A DNA stretch of 63,735 bases from Rhodospirillum sp. (GCA_021741145.1 JAIOYK010000031.1:1-63735), one strand, 5' to 3'. Numbered from the stretch's first letter, positions 1 to 8,812 are shown. Translations and numbers: made by a program. Notes: generated from the sequence alone by a model not told the origin.

Positions 1-549
1 CCCAGCCCGCGTTTGGGGGCCACCGGGGGGGGCGCCCCCCGGGGCTTGCTTCCGCCGCCCGCCCCCCGGCCAACGGTGCTGATCAGCGCCGCCCCCCTGG
101 CCGCCCCCCCGGGTCCAGCCCGCCTGATCGTCGCCCGGAGCACCCGGCGTAACGCGTACTCCCCGCTCTCTGGGATCAAGTCCCTGAACTACGGGGACGG
201 CATCCTGGCCCGACGGGAGGCTCAGGCCCGGGGCGCGGATGACGCGGTGATGCTGAACACCGTGGGCCGGGTGGCGGATACGACCATCGCCACTCCCTTC
301 ATCCTGCTGGGCGACCGCATGGTGACTCCCCCCCTTTCAGAGGGGGGAATACCCGGTATCGCACGGGGAGAAATCCTCCGCGCCGGGCTGGCCGACGAGG
401 CGGAAATCCCCCTCCATGCCCTCGAAAAGGTCCGGGGAATGGCTTTGACAAACAGCCTTGGGATCCGTTGGGTCCAGAACTTGGAGGGAACACCCCTCCC
501 GGAACCCGTTGATTTCATGGATTTTTCAAGAGAAAGGCTCGGTCTTTAA
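1..549 (+). CDS. PLP-dependent class IV aminotransferase, C-terminal part (gene starts before the window)
   Basis: The reading frame is open from the first base and ends at TAA 547-549, so the N-terminal third lies outside the window. The family (branched-chain or D-amino-acid aminotransferase, aminodeoxychorismate lyase PabC) uses a Schiff-base lysine in an IKSLNY-type motif. That motif is present here as GIKSLNYGDGILARREA, with the Lys codon at 178-180. It is followed by the family block with LNT-x-GRVAD and by PLSEGGIPGIARGEIL. I infer a cytosolic transaminase or aminodeoxychorismate lyase. The visible part does not separate PabC from an amino-acid aminotransferase. The first 50 visible residues are unusually Pro/Gly-rich, but the family core after them is normal. 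Confidence 0.82.
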   Translation, partial: PSPRLGATGGGAPRGLLPPPAPRPTVLISAAPLAAPPGPARLIVARSTRRNAYSPLSGIKSLNYGDGILARREAQARGADDAVMLNTVGRVADTTIATPFILLGDRMVTPPLSEGGIPGIARGEILRAGLADEAEIPLHALEKVRGMALTNSLGIRWVQNLEGTPLPEPVDFMDFSRERLGL

Positions 550-722
550 TATCCATAATTCTCACATGGGATACCCGACTTTTTTATTTTAGACCATTCC
601 GGTCCATTTTGATCTTGCGCCTCAGGAATGGGCACCGTATCGTGGCTCGGCGATTGAGGGGGACGCGCTTCATCCAGAACGCCTTCTCTCCTTTCGGTGT
701 CTTTAGCCTTCACTTCACTTTC

Positions 723-759
723 GGCGGCCCCCTTCATTGGCGTGGCCGCCTTTTTTTTT
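723..759 (+). terminator. Rho-independent terminator
   Basis: GGCGGCC at 723-729 pairs perfectly with GGCCGCC at 744-750. Nine T residues follow directly (751-759). This is the clearest intrinsic terminator in the window. It lies 174 bases after the aminotransferase stop codon, so it either ends that transcript with a long 3' leader or ends a separate small RNA. Confidence 0.85.
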
Positions 760-818
760 GCTCTTCCCGGAATTGCGAGGTTCGAGCATCTCCTGGCGGA
801 GGGTCTTATTGTTCCGTC

Positions 819-862
819 ATGCCCGTGGGCGGAACGCGGGCGGGAGGCGTGACAACGGGCAT
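819..862. repeat. Intergenic inverted repeat
   Basis: ATGCCCGT (819-826) and ACGGGCAT (855-862) are perfect complements around a G-rich centre. A second small hairpin, GTTCCG/CGGAAC, overlaps the left arm at 811-834. The form recalls the GTCATGCCCG...CGGGCAT palindromes scattered in many proteobacterial genomes. Confidence 0.5.
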
Positions 863-969
863 CCAGGATGGGAACAGGCCCAATTCCCGCTATTTCCGGA
901 TGAACCATTTTTTCTCTTCCTCCCAAGAAAGCGGCTCCCACTCCCTGGGAACCCAAATTTTTCCAACGC

Positions 970-992
970 TAATCATTCTTATTTGCATTTAT
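970..992. promoter_or_regulatory. AT-rich patch, possible metal-responsive operator
   Basis: The stretch from 970 to 992 is markedly AT-rich against a GC-rich background and has the loose hexamer rhythm of Fur-like boxes (taatca, ttctta, tttgca, tttatg). It lies about 165 bases upstream of the uptake operon. The match is weak, and the call rests mainly on position and base composition. Confidence 0.22.
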
Positions 993-1152
993 GACTCGGA
1001 CCGCCCTACCGTTCCCCCATCAACCAACCGGGAATTCGGATGGGCGGTCCATGGGAGCGAAGACCCACGTCCGCCGCGGGAAACCTCGCGGTCCTGTCGC
1101 GCCCCCTTTCCACCGAATTCCTCGCGGTACCATTACGTAGAGAGGATCCCGC

Positions 1153-2244
1153 ATGCCTTCGCCCCGACACCTTTCCGCGGCTGTCTTCTGTCTGGCCCTG
1201 TCGTCCGCGCCAGCGCTGGCCAATCCCATTTCGATCACCGATCAGGCGGGATTGGACGTGACGCTGGACGGCCCGGCCAACCGGATCGTGACCATTCCCA
1301 TCCCGGCGGCCTCCATGATCACCGCCATCGACGGTGGACCGGACCGGCTGTCGGGCATGCACCCCTTGTCCAAAAGTGCCCTGATGGATGGCATCCTCGG
1401 AGCGTTCTTTCCCGACATGGCCTCGATCCCATCGGACGTGGTTGGCAATGGCTTCATGCCCAACGTGGAAGCCGTGCTCGCCCTGAACCCGGATTTGGTC
1501 TTCCAGTGGGGCCATCTGGGGGGAGACGTTATCAATCCCTTGCGGAACGCCGGCTTGACCGTCGCCACGGTGACCTATGGAACCGAGGATCTGGCTCGGG
1601 GTTGGATTGAGATGATGGGAAAGGCCACCGGTGAAACCCAGAAAGCCCAACGCATGCTCGACTGGCGGGACAGCACCCTCGCCGACATTCGCGCGACCAT
1701 GGGGGACCTGCCCCAGGGCGCGCGTCCCCGCGTCCTTTATTTCAACCGCTTCCTGTCCGAGATGAAGGTCTCCGGTCCAGGGACCTACAATGACTTCTAC
1801 ATCGGGCTCGCCGGTGGCCGCAATCCCGCGGCGGTGGAGGGGGCCCCGGCATGGCAGGTGGTCAACGCCGAACAACTCATGGCCTGGGATCCGGAGGTGA
1901 TCCTGCTCAACGGCTTCGAACCGGACCTGTCCCCCGCCGATGTCTATGGAAATCCGTTGTTGGCCGGGCTCTCCGCGGTCAAATCCAAGCGAGTCTATCA
2001 GATTCCCCTGGGGGGTTACCGCTGGGATCCTCCGAACCAGGAATCGCCCCTCATGTGGACATGGTTGAGCATGGTTCTCCACCCGGAAAAGGGCGCTTGG
2101 CCCCTGCGCAAGAACATCGTCGAGGCCTATGCCTGGCTCTATGGCCAGACACCAACGGAGGATCAAATCGACGGGATCCTGCGTCTGGCCGCCAATAGCG
2201 GCGCGTCTGGCTACGACACCTTCGCCCGGACCGCCAAGCCGTGA
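1153..2244 (+). CDS. Periplasmic substrate-binding protein of an iron-siderophore/haem/cobalamin-type ABC importer
   Basis: This 363-residue protein has a clear signal peptide (charged start, hydrophobic core, cleavage near SAPALA-NP). Its body has the layout of the TroA-like class III binding proteins (FepB, FhuD, BtuF): an N-terminal VTLDGPANRIVTIPIPAAS entry block, a central helix linker, then VYQIPLGGYRWDPPNQES. The RVYQIPLGGYRWDPP block is typical of a subgroup annotated as iron ABC transporter binding proteins. It should capture a metal chelate in the periplasm and pass it to the permease encoded next. The ATG at 1153 has the purine run AGAGAGG upstream. The stop TGA overlaps the GTG start of the permease, so the two are translationally coupled. 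Iron-siderophore is more likely than cobalamin, but the ligand cannot be read from sequence. Confidence 0.85.
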   Translation: MPSPRHLSAAVFCLALSSAPALANPISITDQAGLDVTLDGPANRIVTIPIPAASMITAIDGGPDRLSGMHPLSKSALMDGILGAFFPDMASIPSDVVGNGFMPNVEAVLALNPDLVFQWGHLGGDVINPLRNAGLTVATVTYGTEDLARGWIEMMGKATGETQKAQRMLDWRDSTLADIRATMGDLPQGARPRVLYFNRFLSEMKVSGPGTYNDFYIGLAGGRNPAAVEGAPAWQVVNAEQLMAWDPEVILLNGFEPDLSPADVYGNPLLAGLSAVKSKRVYQIPLGGYRWDPPNQESPLMWTWLSMVLHPEKGAWPLRKNIVEAYAWLYGQTPTEDQIDGILRLAANSGASGYDTFARTAKP

Positions 2245-3293
2245 GGGCCAGCGCGCCCCCCCTCATTGGCGGTCTCCGTCTCCCCGCGGTCCGCTCCCTG
2301 GTCTGGGCGGCGCTGTTCCTGGCGCCGCCGGTCCTGGGCCTCCTGTCCCTGGGGGTGGGGCGGTATCCCCTGCCCCTGGCCGAGGTGCTCACCGCCCTCG
2401 GTCAGGGGCTGGGGATCTCCGAATCCGCGCCGGAACTGGCCAGCCGGGTCGTGCTCCTGATCCGCCTGCCTCGTGTCCTGGAGGCCCTGGTCGCCGGAGC
2501 GGGACTGGCCATCGCGGGGGCCGCCTTGCAGGGCGTCTTCCGCAATCCCCTCGTGGGTCCCCAACTCATCGGCGTGTCCTCGGGCGCGGCCTTTGGTGGG
2601 GCGCTTGCCCTGTTCCTCTCCGCGGGACTGAGCACTTTGCTGGGCGCGACCTTTCTGTTCGGTCTGCTGGCCCTCGTCATCGTCTTCCTGTTCAGCCGCG
2701 TCGACGGACGGGCCCCCGTGCTCATGTTGGTCCTGTCGGGCGTGGTCGTGGGCGCCTTCTTCTCCGCTTTGGTCTCCCTCGTCACCTACCTGGCCGACCC
2801 CAACGACACCCTTCCGGCCATCGTCTATTGGCTGATGGGCAGCTTCGCCACGGCGTCCTACCCCAAGTTGGCGCTGCTTCTGGCCGTGACCGTCCCGGGG
2901 GTTGCCCTCCTCGTCGCCCTGCGGTTCCGGATCAACGTTCTCTCCCTGGGGGACGAGGAAGCCCGGGCGCTGGGCATCCAAGTGGAACCGACCCGCTGGC
3001 TGGTTCTTCTGGCCGTGACCGCCATCACCGCGAGTGGGGTGGCCGTGGCTGGAATCGTCGGTTGGGTGGGGCTTGTCGTGCCCCATATCGCCCGTATGCT
3101 CGTGGGACCGGATCACAAGGCCTTGTTGCCCGCGTCCGCCCTGGCCGGCGCGGCCTACATGGTGCTGGTCGACGATCTGGCCCGGACCGCCACCACCCAG
3201 GAGCTTCCCCTGGGCGTGCTGACCGCCCTGGTTGGCGCCCCCCTGTTCGGCCTGTTGCTGCGCCGAGCCCAAGCGAAAGGATGGAGCACGTGA
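2241..3293 (+). CDS. FecCD/BtuC-family ABC permease
   Basis: This 350-residue membrane protein is close to the family norm (about 330-350) and rich in hydrophobic helices; about ten are expected. Family landmarks are LPRVLEALVAGAGLAIAGAA near residue 75 followed by LQGVFRNPL, the segment GDEEARALGI that couples to the ATPase, and the late block GIVGWVGLVVPHIARMLVGP. It forms the dimeric inner-membrane channel for the ligand delivered by the upstream binding protein. The GTG start at 2241 overlaps the previous stop by four bases (GTGA). The stop at 3291-3293 falls inside the start of the ATPase gene. Confidence 0.92.
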   Translation: MRASAPPLIGGLRLPAVRSLVWAALFLAPPVLGLLSLGVGRYPLPLAEVLTALGQGLGISESAPELASRVVLLIRLPRVLEALVAGAGLAIAGAALQGVFRNPLVGPQLIGVSSGAAFGGALALFLSAGLSTLLGATFLFGLLALVIVFLFSRVDGRAPVLMLVLSGVVVGAFFSALVSLVTYLADPNDTLPAIVYWLMGSFATASYPKLALLLAVTVPGVALLVALRFRINVLSLGDEEARALGIQVEPTRWLVLLAVTAITASGVAVAGIVGWVGLVVPHIARMLVGPDHKALLPASALAGAAYMVLVDDLARTATTQELPLGVLTALVGAPLFGLLLRRAQAKGWST

Positions 3294-4042
3294 TCACCGT
3301 CACCAACCTGGGGCACCGCTTCCCGAATGCCCCAACCTGGACCTTCCGGAACCTCTCCCTCACCCTGCCCGAAGGCGAGGTTCTCGCCATCCTCGGCCCC
3401 AATGGTCGGGGAAAGACCACCTTGTTGAAATGCATGCTGGGCCTGCGCCGCCCCGGCGAGGGGACCATCCGGATCCTAGGTGCCCATGGCTATGTGCCGC
3501 AAAGCTTCTCCTCCACCTTCACTTACGGGGTCTTGGAGACGGTGGTCATGGGTCGGGCCCGCCACCTGGGCCTTCTTCGCTCCCCGGGAGCGGAAGACTA
3601 CGCCATCGCCCGCCGCGCCTTGGACCGCCTGGAGATTGGCGCCCTGGCGAACCGGAACAGCGGGGACCTGTCCGGCGGCCAGCGCCAGATGGTGATGATC
3701 GCCCGGGCCCTGGCCTCGGACTGCCGCGTCCTGTTTCTGGACGAACCAACCTCGGCCTTGGACTTCCATAACCAGGACCGCGTCCTGTCCGTTCTGCGGG
3801 GGGTGGCCCGGGAATCGGGCCTGACCGTGGTCTTCACCAGCCATTATCCCCAGCATGCCCTGCACGTCGCCGACAAGGCCCTGGCCCTGCACGGGGAAAC
3901 GGATCACGCCTTCGGGCCGGTGTCGGATGTGCTGGACGAACCGGCGCTCACCCGCCTGTACGGCCTGCCCATGCGCCGCGCGCGGGTGCGCCACGGGGGA
4001 CGCGTCATGCCCACCGTCATCCCCGTTTACTCCCCGGTGTGA
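3281..4042 (+). CDS. ATP-binding protein of the iron-chelate-type ABC importer
   Basis: I place the start at ATG 3281 (MEHVITVTNLGHRF), giving 253 residues, the normal length for FecE/FhuC/BtuD proteins; the open frame extends upstream only because it is antisense-free GC-rich DNA. Walker A is GPNGRGKTT, the signature is LSGGQRQ, and Walker B is CRVLFLDEPTSALD, followed by the switch histidine in TSHYP. All catalytic motifs are intact. The gene overlaps the permease end by 13 bases and is followed six bases later by the first of two unknown genes. It powers the importer from the cytoplasmic side. Confidence 0.93.
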   Translation: MEHVITVTNLGHRFPNAPTWTFRNLSLTLPEGEVLAILGPNGRGKTTLLKCMLGLRRPGEGTIRILGAHGYVPQSFSSTFTYGVLETVVMGRARHLGLLRSPGAEDYAIARRALDRLEIGALANRNSGDLSGGQRQMVMIARALASDCRVLFLDEPTSALDFHNQDRVLSVLRGVARESGLTVVFTSHYPQHALHVADKALALHGETDHAFGPVSDVLDEPALTRLYGLPMRRARVRHGGRVMPTVIPVYSPV

Positions 4043-4048
4043 GGTCCC

Positions 4049-4675
4049 ATGTCCCGCCTTCTTTTCCTGCAACCCTCGGCCGGGGAGGCGCCGGGATTCC
4101 TCTCCCTGGCGCCCGAGGAGACGGACCTCTGGCTGGTGCCCGAGGCCGCTTTGGACGCGATCACCCCACGCCCGGGAGACGCCCTGTTCGCGCCCATGCA
4201 CATCGACCAACGGCTTTTCGCGCGGTCCCAAAGGTGGATCGAGACCTTTCTGGACCAAGGAAACACCCTGGTCTTCAGCGGCCCTCTGGCGCACCCCTTC
4301 CTGCCCGACCTGCGCCCCTTTGTTCCCTTGCCACGTCGGGGGCTGAGCGATCTGCGGGTGGAAACCAGGGGCGACCATCCCATCCACGCGGGTATTGATC
4401 CCCTGGATCTCACCCTGCGGCGGGGAGTGGCGGGCTTCCACGGTCGCGGCGCCAACCCTCCACCGCCAGAGGCCGAAGTGTTGGCCGTGGTGGGCGGGGA
4501 TCATCCGCTCACCTGGCTCTGGCACCGCCCACGCGGGGGGCGGCTGCTCATGCACGCCGGGAACAATCCCTGGCTGTTCTGGCAAGACGACTCCTCCGCC
4601 GCCCGATTGGCGCCCCAACTCCTCGCCTGGGCGCTAACCCCCGAAAGACCTCTGGACCGGAGGAAACGCGCATGA
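4049..4675 (+). CDS. Unknown protein of the uptake operon, paralogue of the next gene
   Basis: I do not recognise a named family. The 208-residue product has no signal peptide and no membrane helix. It alternates beta-strand and helix segments in the manner of a glutamine-amidotransferase-like or flavodoxin-like fold: SRLLFLQP, a strand ending [14 protein letters not shown], then [32 protein letters not shown], and late [14 protein letters not shown]. The following gene repeats the same order of motifs, so the two look like an old tandem duplication. The start ATG is six bases after the ATPase stop, with GAGG just before it. The end overlaps the next start as ATGA. Its place in the operon suggests a cytoplasmic role linked to the imported ligand; this is inference. 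Confidence 0.7.
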   Translation: MSRLLFLQPSAGEAPGFLSLAPEETDLWLVPEAALDAITPRPGDALFAPMHIDQRLFARSQRWIETFLDQGNTLVFSGPLAHPFLPDLRPFVPLPRRGLSDLRVETRGDHPIHAGIDPLDLTLRRGVAGFHGRGANPPPPEAEVLAVVGGDHPLTWLWHRPRGGRLLMHAGNNPWLFWQDDSSAARLAPQLLAWALTPERPLDRRKRA

Positions 4676-5373
4676 CTCGGCGTCCCCTGATCGTGGTGCC
4701 GGACGGAGGCACCTTCTACCACCACACGTCCCTGACCGACCCGCGTATCGCCCCCCTGGTTTCCCGAACCCCGGACCTGCGAACCCTGTCCGCCCAGGAT
4801 CTCGCGGGCACGGATACGGTTGTCGTGCCCTGCCGGGCCAATCCGGAGATCCTGCGCGCCAAGGCTCCCCTGTTCCTATCGGTTCTGAACCGCGGGGATC
4901 GGTTGGTTGTCATGGGCGAAACGGAGTCCCACCTCTGGCTCCCGGGCCTCCGCTTCACACCGCTGGAGACCAATTTCTGGTGGTGGCTGGAGCCCGAAGC
5001 GGCTTCGGGCTTGACCCTGGCGGCTCCGGACCACCCCCTCTTCACGGACATGCGGCTGGAGGACGCCACCTGGCACTACCACGGGATGTTCACGCCTCCC
5101 GAGGGAGCAGCCTCCCTCGTCACCTGTCGGGAGGGAGGCGCCATCCTGTACGAGGATCGGGTGAGTTGGCCCGGTCCGCTGCTCGTGACCAGCCTCGATC
5201 CCATGTACCACCATGGCAGCTATTTCATGCCCGCGGCGAGCCGCTTCCTTCTGGGCCTGATGGATTGGCTGTCCCGCCCCATGCCGACGGCTCCCGCCCG
5301 TCCGCCTCACGGTCCGATGATCGACCGGTACGAAGCCGCGTCAACGCCATCGTCCAGATCAACGACGACATGA
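4672..5373 (+). CDS. Unknown protein of the uptake operon, second paralogue; 3' end possibly frameshifted
   Basis: This 233-residue protein has the same layout as its upstream neighbour: an N-terminal strand ([14 protein letters not shown]), [40 protein letters not shown], then [24 protein letters not shown] and WHYHGMF, and a late [18 protein letters not shown]. The conserved His/Trp-rich pieces (YHH, WHYHG, YHHGSY) look functional. No family name comes to mind. The start overlaps the previous stop (ATGA). The last ten codons of this frame use poor GC3 codons, while a neighbouring frame reads [20 protein letters not shown] with strong GC3. A one-base loss near 5335 may have cut the native C terminus. 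Confidence 0.65.
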   Translation: MTRRPLIVVPDGGTFYHHTSLTDPRIAPLVSRTPDLRTLSAQDLAGTDTVVVPCRANPEILRAKAPLFLSVLNRGDRLVVMGETESHLWLPGLRFTPLETNFWWWLEPEAASGLTLAAPDHPLFTDMRLEDATWHYHGMFTPPEGAASLVTCREGGAILYEDRVSWPGPLLVTSLDPMYHHGSYFMPAASRFLLGLMDWLSRPMPTAPARPPHGPMIDRYEAASTPSSRSTTT

Positions 5374-5407
5374 TCCTCGCGACCAAGACGGATCTCTGGG
5401 AGGGGTC

Positions 5408-5455
5408 CGGGGAGGTCAAGCCTCCCCGATGGGGACGCGGGGGCAAAGCCCCCGC
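5408..5455 (-). terminator. GC-rich double hairpin after the GMC oxidoreductase gene
   Basis: Two perfect stems follow the gene that ends at 5462 on the minus strand: GCGGGGGC/GCCCCCGC at 5437-5455 with loop AAA, and CGGGGAGG/CCTCCCCG at 5408-5428. There is no T tract, so termination strength is uncertain. The GGTCCGGGGAGG...CCTCCCC unit recurs at 22932-22956. Confidence 0.45.
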
Positions 5456-5461
5456 CCGCTG

Positions 5462-7069
5462 TCAGGCGTTCGCGTCTTCCAACACCATGCCCGCGCCTTT
5501 CTCGGCGATCATGATGGTCGGCGAGTTGGTGTTGCCCGATGTAATGGTCGGCATGACCGAGGCATCGATCACCCGCAGTCCCGCCACGCCACGCACCCGT
5601 AGGCGGGCATCGGTGACGGCCATGGGATCGCTGTCGGCACCCATCTTGGCCGTGCCCACCGGATGGAAAATGGTGGTGCCAATATCGCCCGCCGCCGTCA
5701 CCAACTCCCCGTCGGAGGTCAAATGGGCGCCCGGCTTGTATTCCTCGGGCAGGAAGCGGCTCATCGCCTCCTGCCCCATCACCTTGCGCGCCAAGCGGAT
5801 AGCCTCCGTCGCCACCACCTGGTCCTCGGTATGGGACAGGTAATTCGGCGCGATGATGGGCGCGTCGTTGGGGTCCCGGGAGCGAGTATGGACCCCGCCC
5901 CGGCTGCTGGGCCGCAGGTTGCAGATGCTGACCGTGATGGCGCCGAAGGAATGCATGGGCTCGCCGAATTTCTCCAGCGAGAGGGGCTGAATGTGGAACT
6001 CGGCGTTGGGCGTGACGTGGCGTGGGTCGGTCCGGGCGAAGGCGCCCAGTTGGCTCGGCGCCATGGTCAGGGGGCCACGCCGGAACAGGGCGTATTCAAT
6101 CCCCATGCGCGCCCGACGCAACAGAGACTGGTAGACCACGTTCATGGTCTCCACCCCATGGACCTTGTAGATCAGGCGGAGTTGCAGGTGGTCCTGCAAG
6201 TTCTCCCCCACGCCGGGCAGGTGGTGGAGGGGGACCACCCCCAGGACCCTTAGCCGCTCCCCGTCGCCAATGCCCGACCGCTCCAGGATCGCCGGAGAGG
6301 CCACGGCGCCGGCCGAGAGGATCACCTCCTTGCGCGCCTTCAGGGTCGCCACACGGCCGTCGCGACGGAGGACGATGCCCGTCGCGCGCTTGCCCTCCAG
6401 CACCACCTTATCCGTCAGGGCACCGGTGATCAGCGTGAGGTTCGGGCGTTTCAGGGCGGGCTTGAGAAAGCCCCGGGCCGCCGACCAGCGCCGCCCGGTC
6501 TTCTGGTTGACCTCGAAATAGCCGCAGCCGCCGTTGTCGCCAGTATTGAAATCTTCCGTCCGGGGGATACCCGCCTGATCGGCGGCGTCGATGAAGCTGT
6601 CCAGAACCTCCCAGGAAGCCCGTTTGGTCTCCACGGTCCACTCACCACCGGCGCCGTGGAACGGGGTGGTGCCCCGGTGGCTGTTCTCATGCTTGATGAA
6701 CAGGGGCAAGACGTCGTCCCAGCCCCAGCCCTCCAGGCCCAACTGGCGCCATTGATCATAGTCCCGGGCCTGCCCCCGTAGGTAGAGCATCGCATTGATG
6801 GCCGAGGAGCCCCCGATCACCTTGCCCCGGGGATAGCCAAGCACGCGGCCATTCAGACCCGGGTCCGCTTCGGTCTTGAAGCACCAATCCGCCCGGGGGT
6901 TGCCGATGGCGAAGAGGTAGCCGACGGGAATATGGAACCAAATCCAGTTATCCATGCCCCCGGCCTCGACCACGGCGACGGTGTATTTTCCGTTTTCAGA
7001 CAGCCGGTTAGCCATCACGCATCCGGCCGACCCGGCGCCGACGACGATGTAATCGAATTCCTCGGACAT
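5462..7069 (-). CDS. GMC-family FAD oxidoreductase (choline/alcohol dehydrogenase type)
   Basis: The 535-residue flavoprotein opens with the FAD-binding Rossmann motif [15 protein letters not shown] and carries the GMC signature [20 protein letters not shown]. The catalytic His lies in [11 protein letters not shown] near residue 475, and the C terminus has the second conserved block [15 protein letters not shown] with Asn in place of the usual second His. GMC enzymes oxidise primary alcohols, choline or sugar-like substrates. This copy is not in the bet operon; a separate betA lies at 32535. It follows the methylmalonate-semialdehyde dehydrogenase gene on the same strand (gap 237 bases), so its substrate may be an alcohol feeding that aldehyde-handling pathway. 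The exact substrate cannot be read from sequence. Confidence 0.9.
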   Translation of the reverse strand: MSEEFDYIVVGAGSAGCVMANRLSENGKYTVAVVEAGGMDNWIWFHIPVGYLFAIGNPRADWCFKTEADPGLNGRVLGYPRGKVIGGSSAINAMLYLRGQARDYDQWRQLGLEGWGWDDVLPLFIKHENSHRGTTPFHGAGGEWTVETKRASWEVLDSFIDAADQAGIPRTEDFNTGDNGGCGYFEVNQKTGRRWSAARGFLKPALKRPNLTLITGALTDKVVLEGKRATGIVLRRDGRVATLKARKEVILSAGAVASPAILERSGIGDGERLRVLGVVPLHHLPGVGENLQDHLQLRLIYKVHGVETMNVVYQSLLRRARMGIEYALFRRGPLTMAPSQLGAFARTDPRHVTPNAEFHIQPLSLEKFGEPMHSFGAITVSICNLRPSSRGGVHTRSRDPNDAPIIAPNYLSHTEDQVVATEAIRLARKVMGQEAMSRFLPEEYKPGAHLTSDGELVTAAGDIGTTIFHPVGTAKMGADSDPMAVTDARLRVRGVAGLRVIDASVMPTITSGNTNSPTIMIAEKGAGMVLEDANA

Positions 7070-7254
7070 GGCGTTTCCCCTGAATTTCCGATCCCGCGTT
7101 TTCGCGATTCACCCATGGTGCGTCGTTGTCCCGAAACCTAGGTTCCGGAAGGCGCGTCCTTACCCAATAGTGTACTTGAAAAACGATCCCGTCGGGACCG
7201 GCCCACTCCGGGTCCCCTTTTCTTTCGGTCCAGACACCGCGCGACGCCGGAACC

Positions 7255-7287
7255 GGCCCCCCTCCCCCCCAACGGGGAGGGGGGGCC
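7255..7287 (-). terminator. Long GC hairpin between mmsA and the GMC gene
   Basis: GGCCCCCC-type arms pair across 7255-7287 around the loop AAC (read on either strand as a C-run facing a G-run). It lies 20 bases after the mmsA stop. No T tract follows on the minus strand, so it could be a weak terminator or an mRNA-stabilising hairpin between two co-oriented genes. Confidence 0.4.
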
Positions 7288-7306
7288 TTGGTCGTCCTTG
7301 GTTTGC

Positions 7307-8812
7307 TTACTTCATGGTCGGGATGGAGAACTCGGCCCCATCCTTGATACCCGAGGGCCAACGGGAGGTCACGGTCTTGGTCTTCGTGTAGAAGCGCACG
7401 GAATCGGGACCGTGCTGGTTCAAGTCACCGAAGCCGGAGCGCTTCCAGCCGCCGAAGGTGTGATAGGCCAGGGGCACGGGGATGGGCACGTTGATGCCGA
7501 CCATGCCCACCTGGATGCGAGAGGCGAAATCCCGGGCGGCGTCGCCGTCGCGGGTGTAGATGGCCACGCCGTTGCCGTACTCGTGGTCATTGGGCAGGGC
7601 GATGGCCTCCTCGTAGTCCTTGGCCCGAGCGACGCAGAGGACCGGACCGAAGATCTCTTCCTTATAGATCCGCATGTCCTTGGTGACCTTGTCGAACAGG
7701 CAGCCCCCCATATAGAAGCCATTCTCGTACCCCTGCATCTTGAAGCCGCGACCGTCGACCAGCAGGTCGGCGCCCTCGTCCACGCCGATCTGGACATAAT
7801 CCTTGATGCGCGCGAGCGCCTGGGCGGTGACCACCGGGCCATAGTCGGCCGAGGCGTCGGTCGAGGGGCCGATCTTCAGGGCCTCGACCCGGGGAACCAG
7901 CTTGGCCAACAGACGTTCGGCGGTTTCCTCGCCAACGGGGACAGCCACGGAAATGGCCATGCAGCGTTCTCCGGCGGACCCGTACCCGGCGCCGATCAGG
8001 GCATCGACGGCCTGATCCAGGTCGGCGTCGGGCATGATGACCATGTGGTTCTTGGCGCCACCGAAGCACTGCACCCGCTTGCCAGCGGCGCAGCCCCGGG
8101 AATAGATGTACTCGGCGATGGGGGTGGAGCCCACGAAGCCGATGGCCTTGATGTCCTGGTGGTCAAGAATGGCGTCCACGGATTCCTTGTCGCCGTTGAC
8201 CACGTTCAGGATGCCCGCGGGCAGGCCCGCCTCGAACATCAGTTCGGCCAGCCGCATGGGCACGCCGGGATCCCGCTCGGAGGGTTTCAGGATGAAGGCG
8301 TTGCCGCAGGCGATGGCCGGGGCGAACTTCCACATGGGGATCATGGCCGGGAAGTTGAACGGGGTGATGCCCGCCACCACGCCCAGGGCCTGACGCATGG
8401 AATACATGTCGATGCCCGGACCGGCGTTGTCGGTGAAATCACCTTTCATCAGATGCGGAATACCGATGGCGAATTCCACCACTTCCAAACCGCGCTGGAT
8501 GTCACCCCGGGCGTCGGGGATGGTCTTGCCATGCTCGCGGGCGAGGATCTCGGCCAGAGAGTCATATTCCTTATGCACCAGGTCCAGGAACTTCATCAGA
8601 ACGCGGGCGCGCTTCTGGGGGTTCTGGGCGGCCCAAGCTGGTTGCGCGGCCTTGGCGTTGGCGACCGCCTCGGCGACTTGATCCTTGGTGGCCAGTTCGA
8701 CCGTGCCCCGCACCTCGCCGGTCATCGGCTGAAGGACATCCTGGGTGCGACCACCGCTGGGGGCGGTCATTTTTCCACCAATAAACTGGGTGTATTGGAT
8801 CAAATCCGACAT
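7307..8812 (-). CDS. mmsA: Methylmalonate-semialdehyde dehydrogenase, CoA-acylating
   Basis: This 501-residue aldehyde dehydrogenase should convert methylmalonate semialdehyde (and malonate semialdehyde) with CoA and NAD to propionyl-CoA or acetyl-CoA, in valine and beta-alanine/myo-inositol breakdown. The catalytic Cys is C284 in GSAGERCMAIS, and the oxyanion Asn is in ITPFNFPAM near residue 153. Where ordinary aldehyde dehydrogenases have the general-base Glu (ELGGK), this one reads QCFGGAKNH, the hallmark of the CoA-dependent MmsA group. Length and N terminus match the family. It is transcribed away from a LysR gene and is followed by a GMC oxidoreductase. Confidence 0.95.
   Translation of the reverse strand: MSDLIQYTQFIGGKMTAPSGGRTQDVLQPMTGEVRGTVELATKDQVAEAVANAKAAQPAWAAQNPQKRARVLMKFLDLVHKEYDSLAEILAREHGKTIPDARGDIQRGLEVVEFAIGIPHLMKGDFTDNAGPGIDMYSMRQALGVVAGITPFNFPAMIPMWKFAPAIACGNAFILKPSERDPGVPMRLAELMFEAGLPAGILNVVNGDKESVDAILDHQDIKAIGFVGSTPIAEYIYSRGCAAGKRVQCFGGAKNHMVIMPDADLDQAVDALIGAGYGSAGERCMAISVAVPVGEETAERLLAKLVPRVEALKIGPSTDASADYGPVVTAQALARIKDYVQIGVDEGADLLVDGRGFKMQGYENGFYMGGCLFDKVTKDMRIYKEEIFGPVLCVARAKDYEEAIALPNDHEYGNGVAIYTRDGDAARDFASRIQVGMVGINVPIPVPLAYHTFGGWKRSGFGDLNQHGPDSVRFYTKTKTVTSRWPSGIKDGAEFSIPTMK

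Larger units (their letters stand above)
550..1152. other. 600-bp intergenic region with terminator, inverted repeat and likely uptake-operon promoter
   Basis: No convincing protein gene is seen here. It holds a strong hairpin-plus-T terminator at 723-759, an inverted repeat at 819-862 and an AT-rich patch around 965-995 that may contain the promoter or operator of the ABC uptake operon starting at 1153. I looked for a cobalamin riboswitch because the downstream operon is of the BtuFCD/FhuDBC class and did not recognise the conserved boxes. Confidence 0.6.

Noticed and set aside
609-1610. 333-codon plus-strand frame upstream of the uptake operon
   Set aside because: It crosses a strong terminator at 723-759 and overlaps the real binding-protein gene in another frame.
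5462-7069. Second betA gene
   Set aside because: It is a GMC relative, but it lies with mmsA and not with the bet genes, and Asn replaces the second active-site His; I left the symbol blank.
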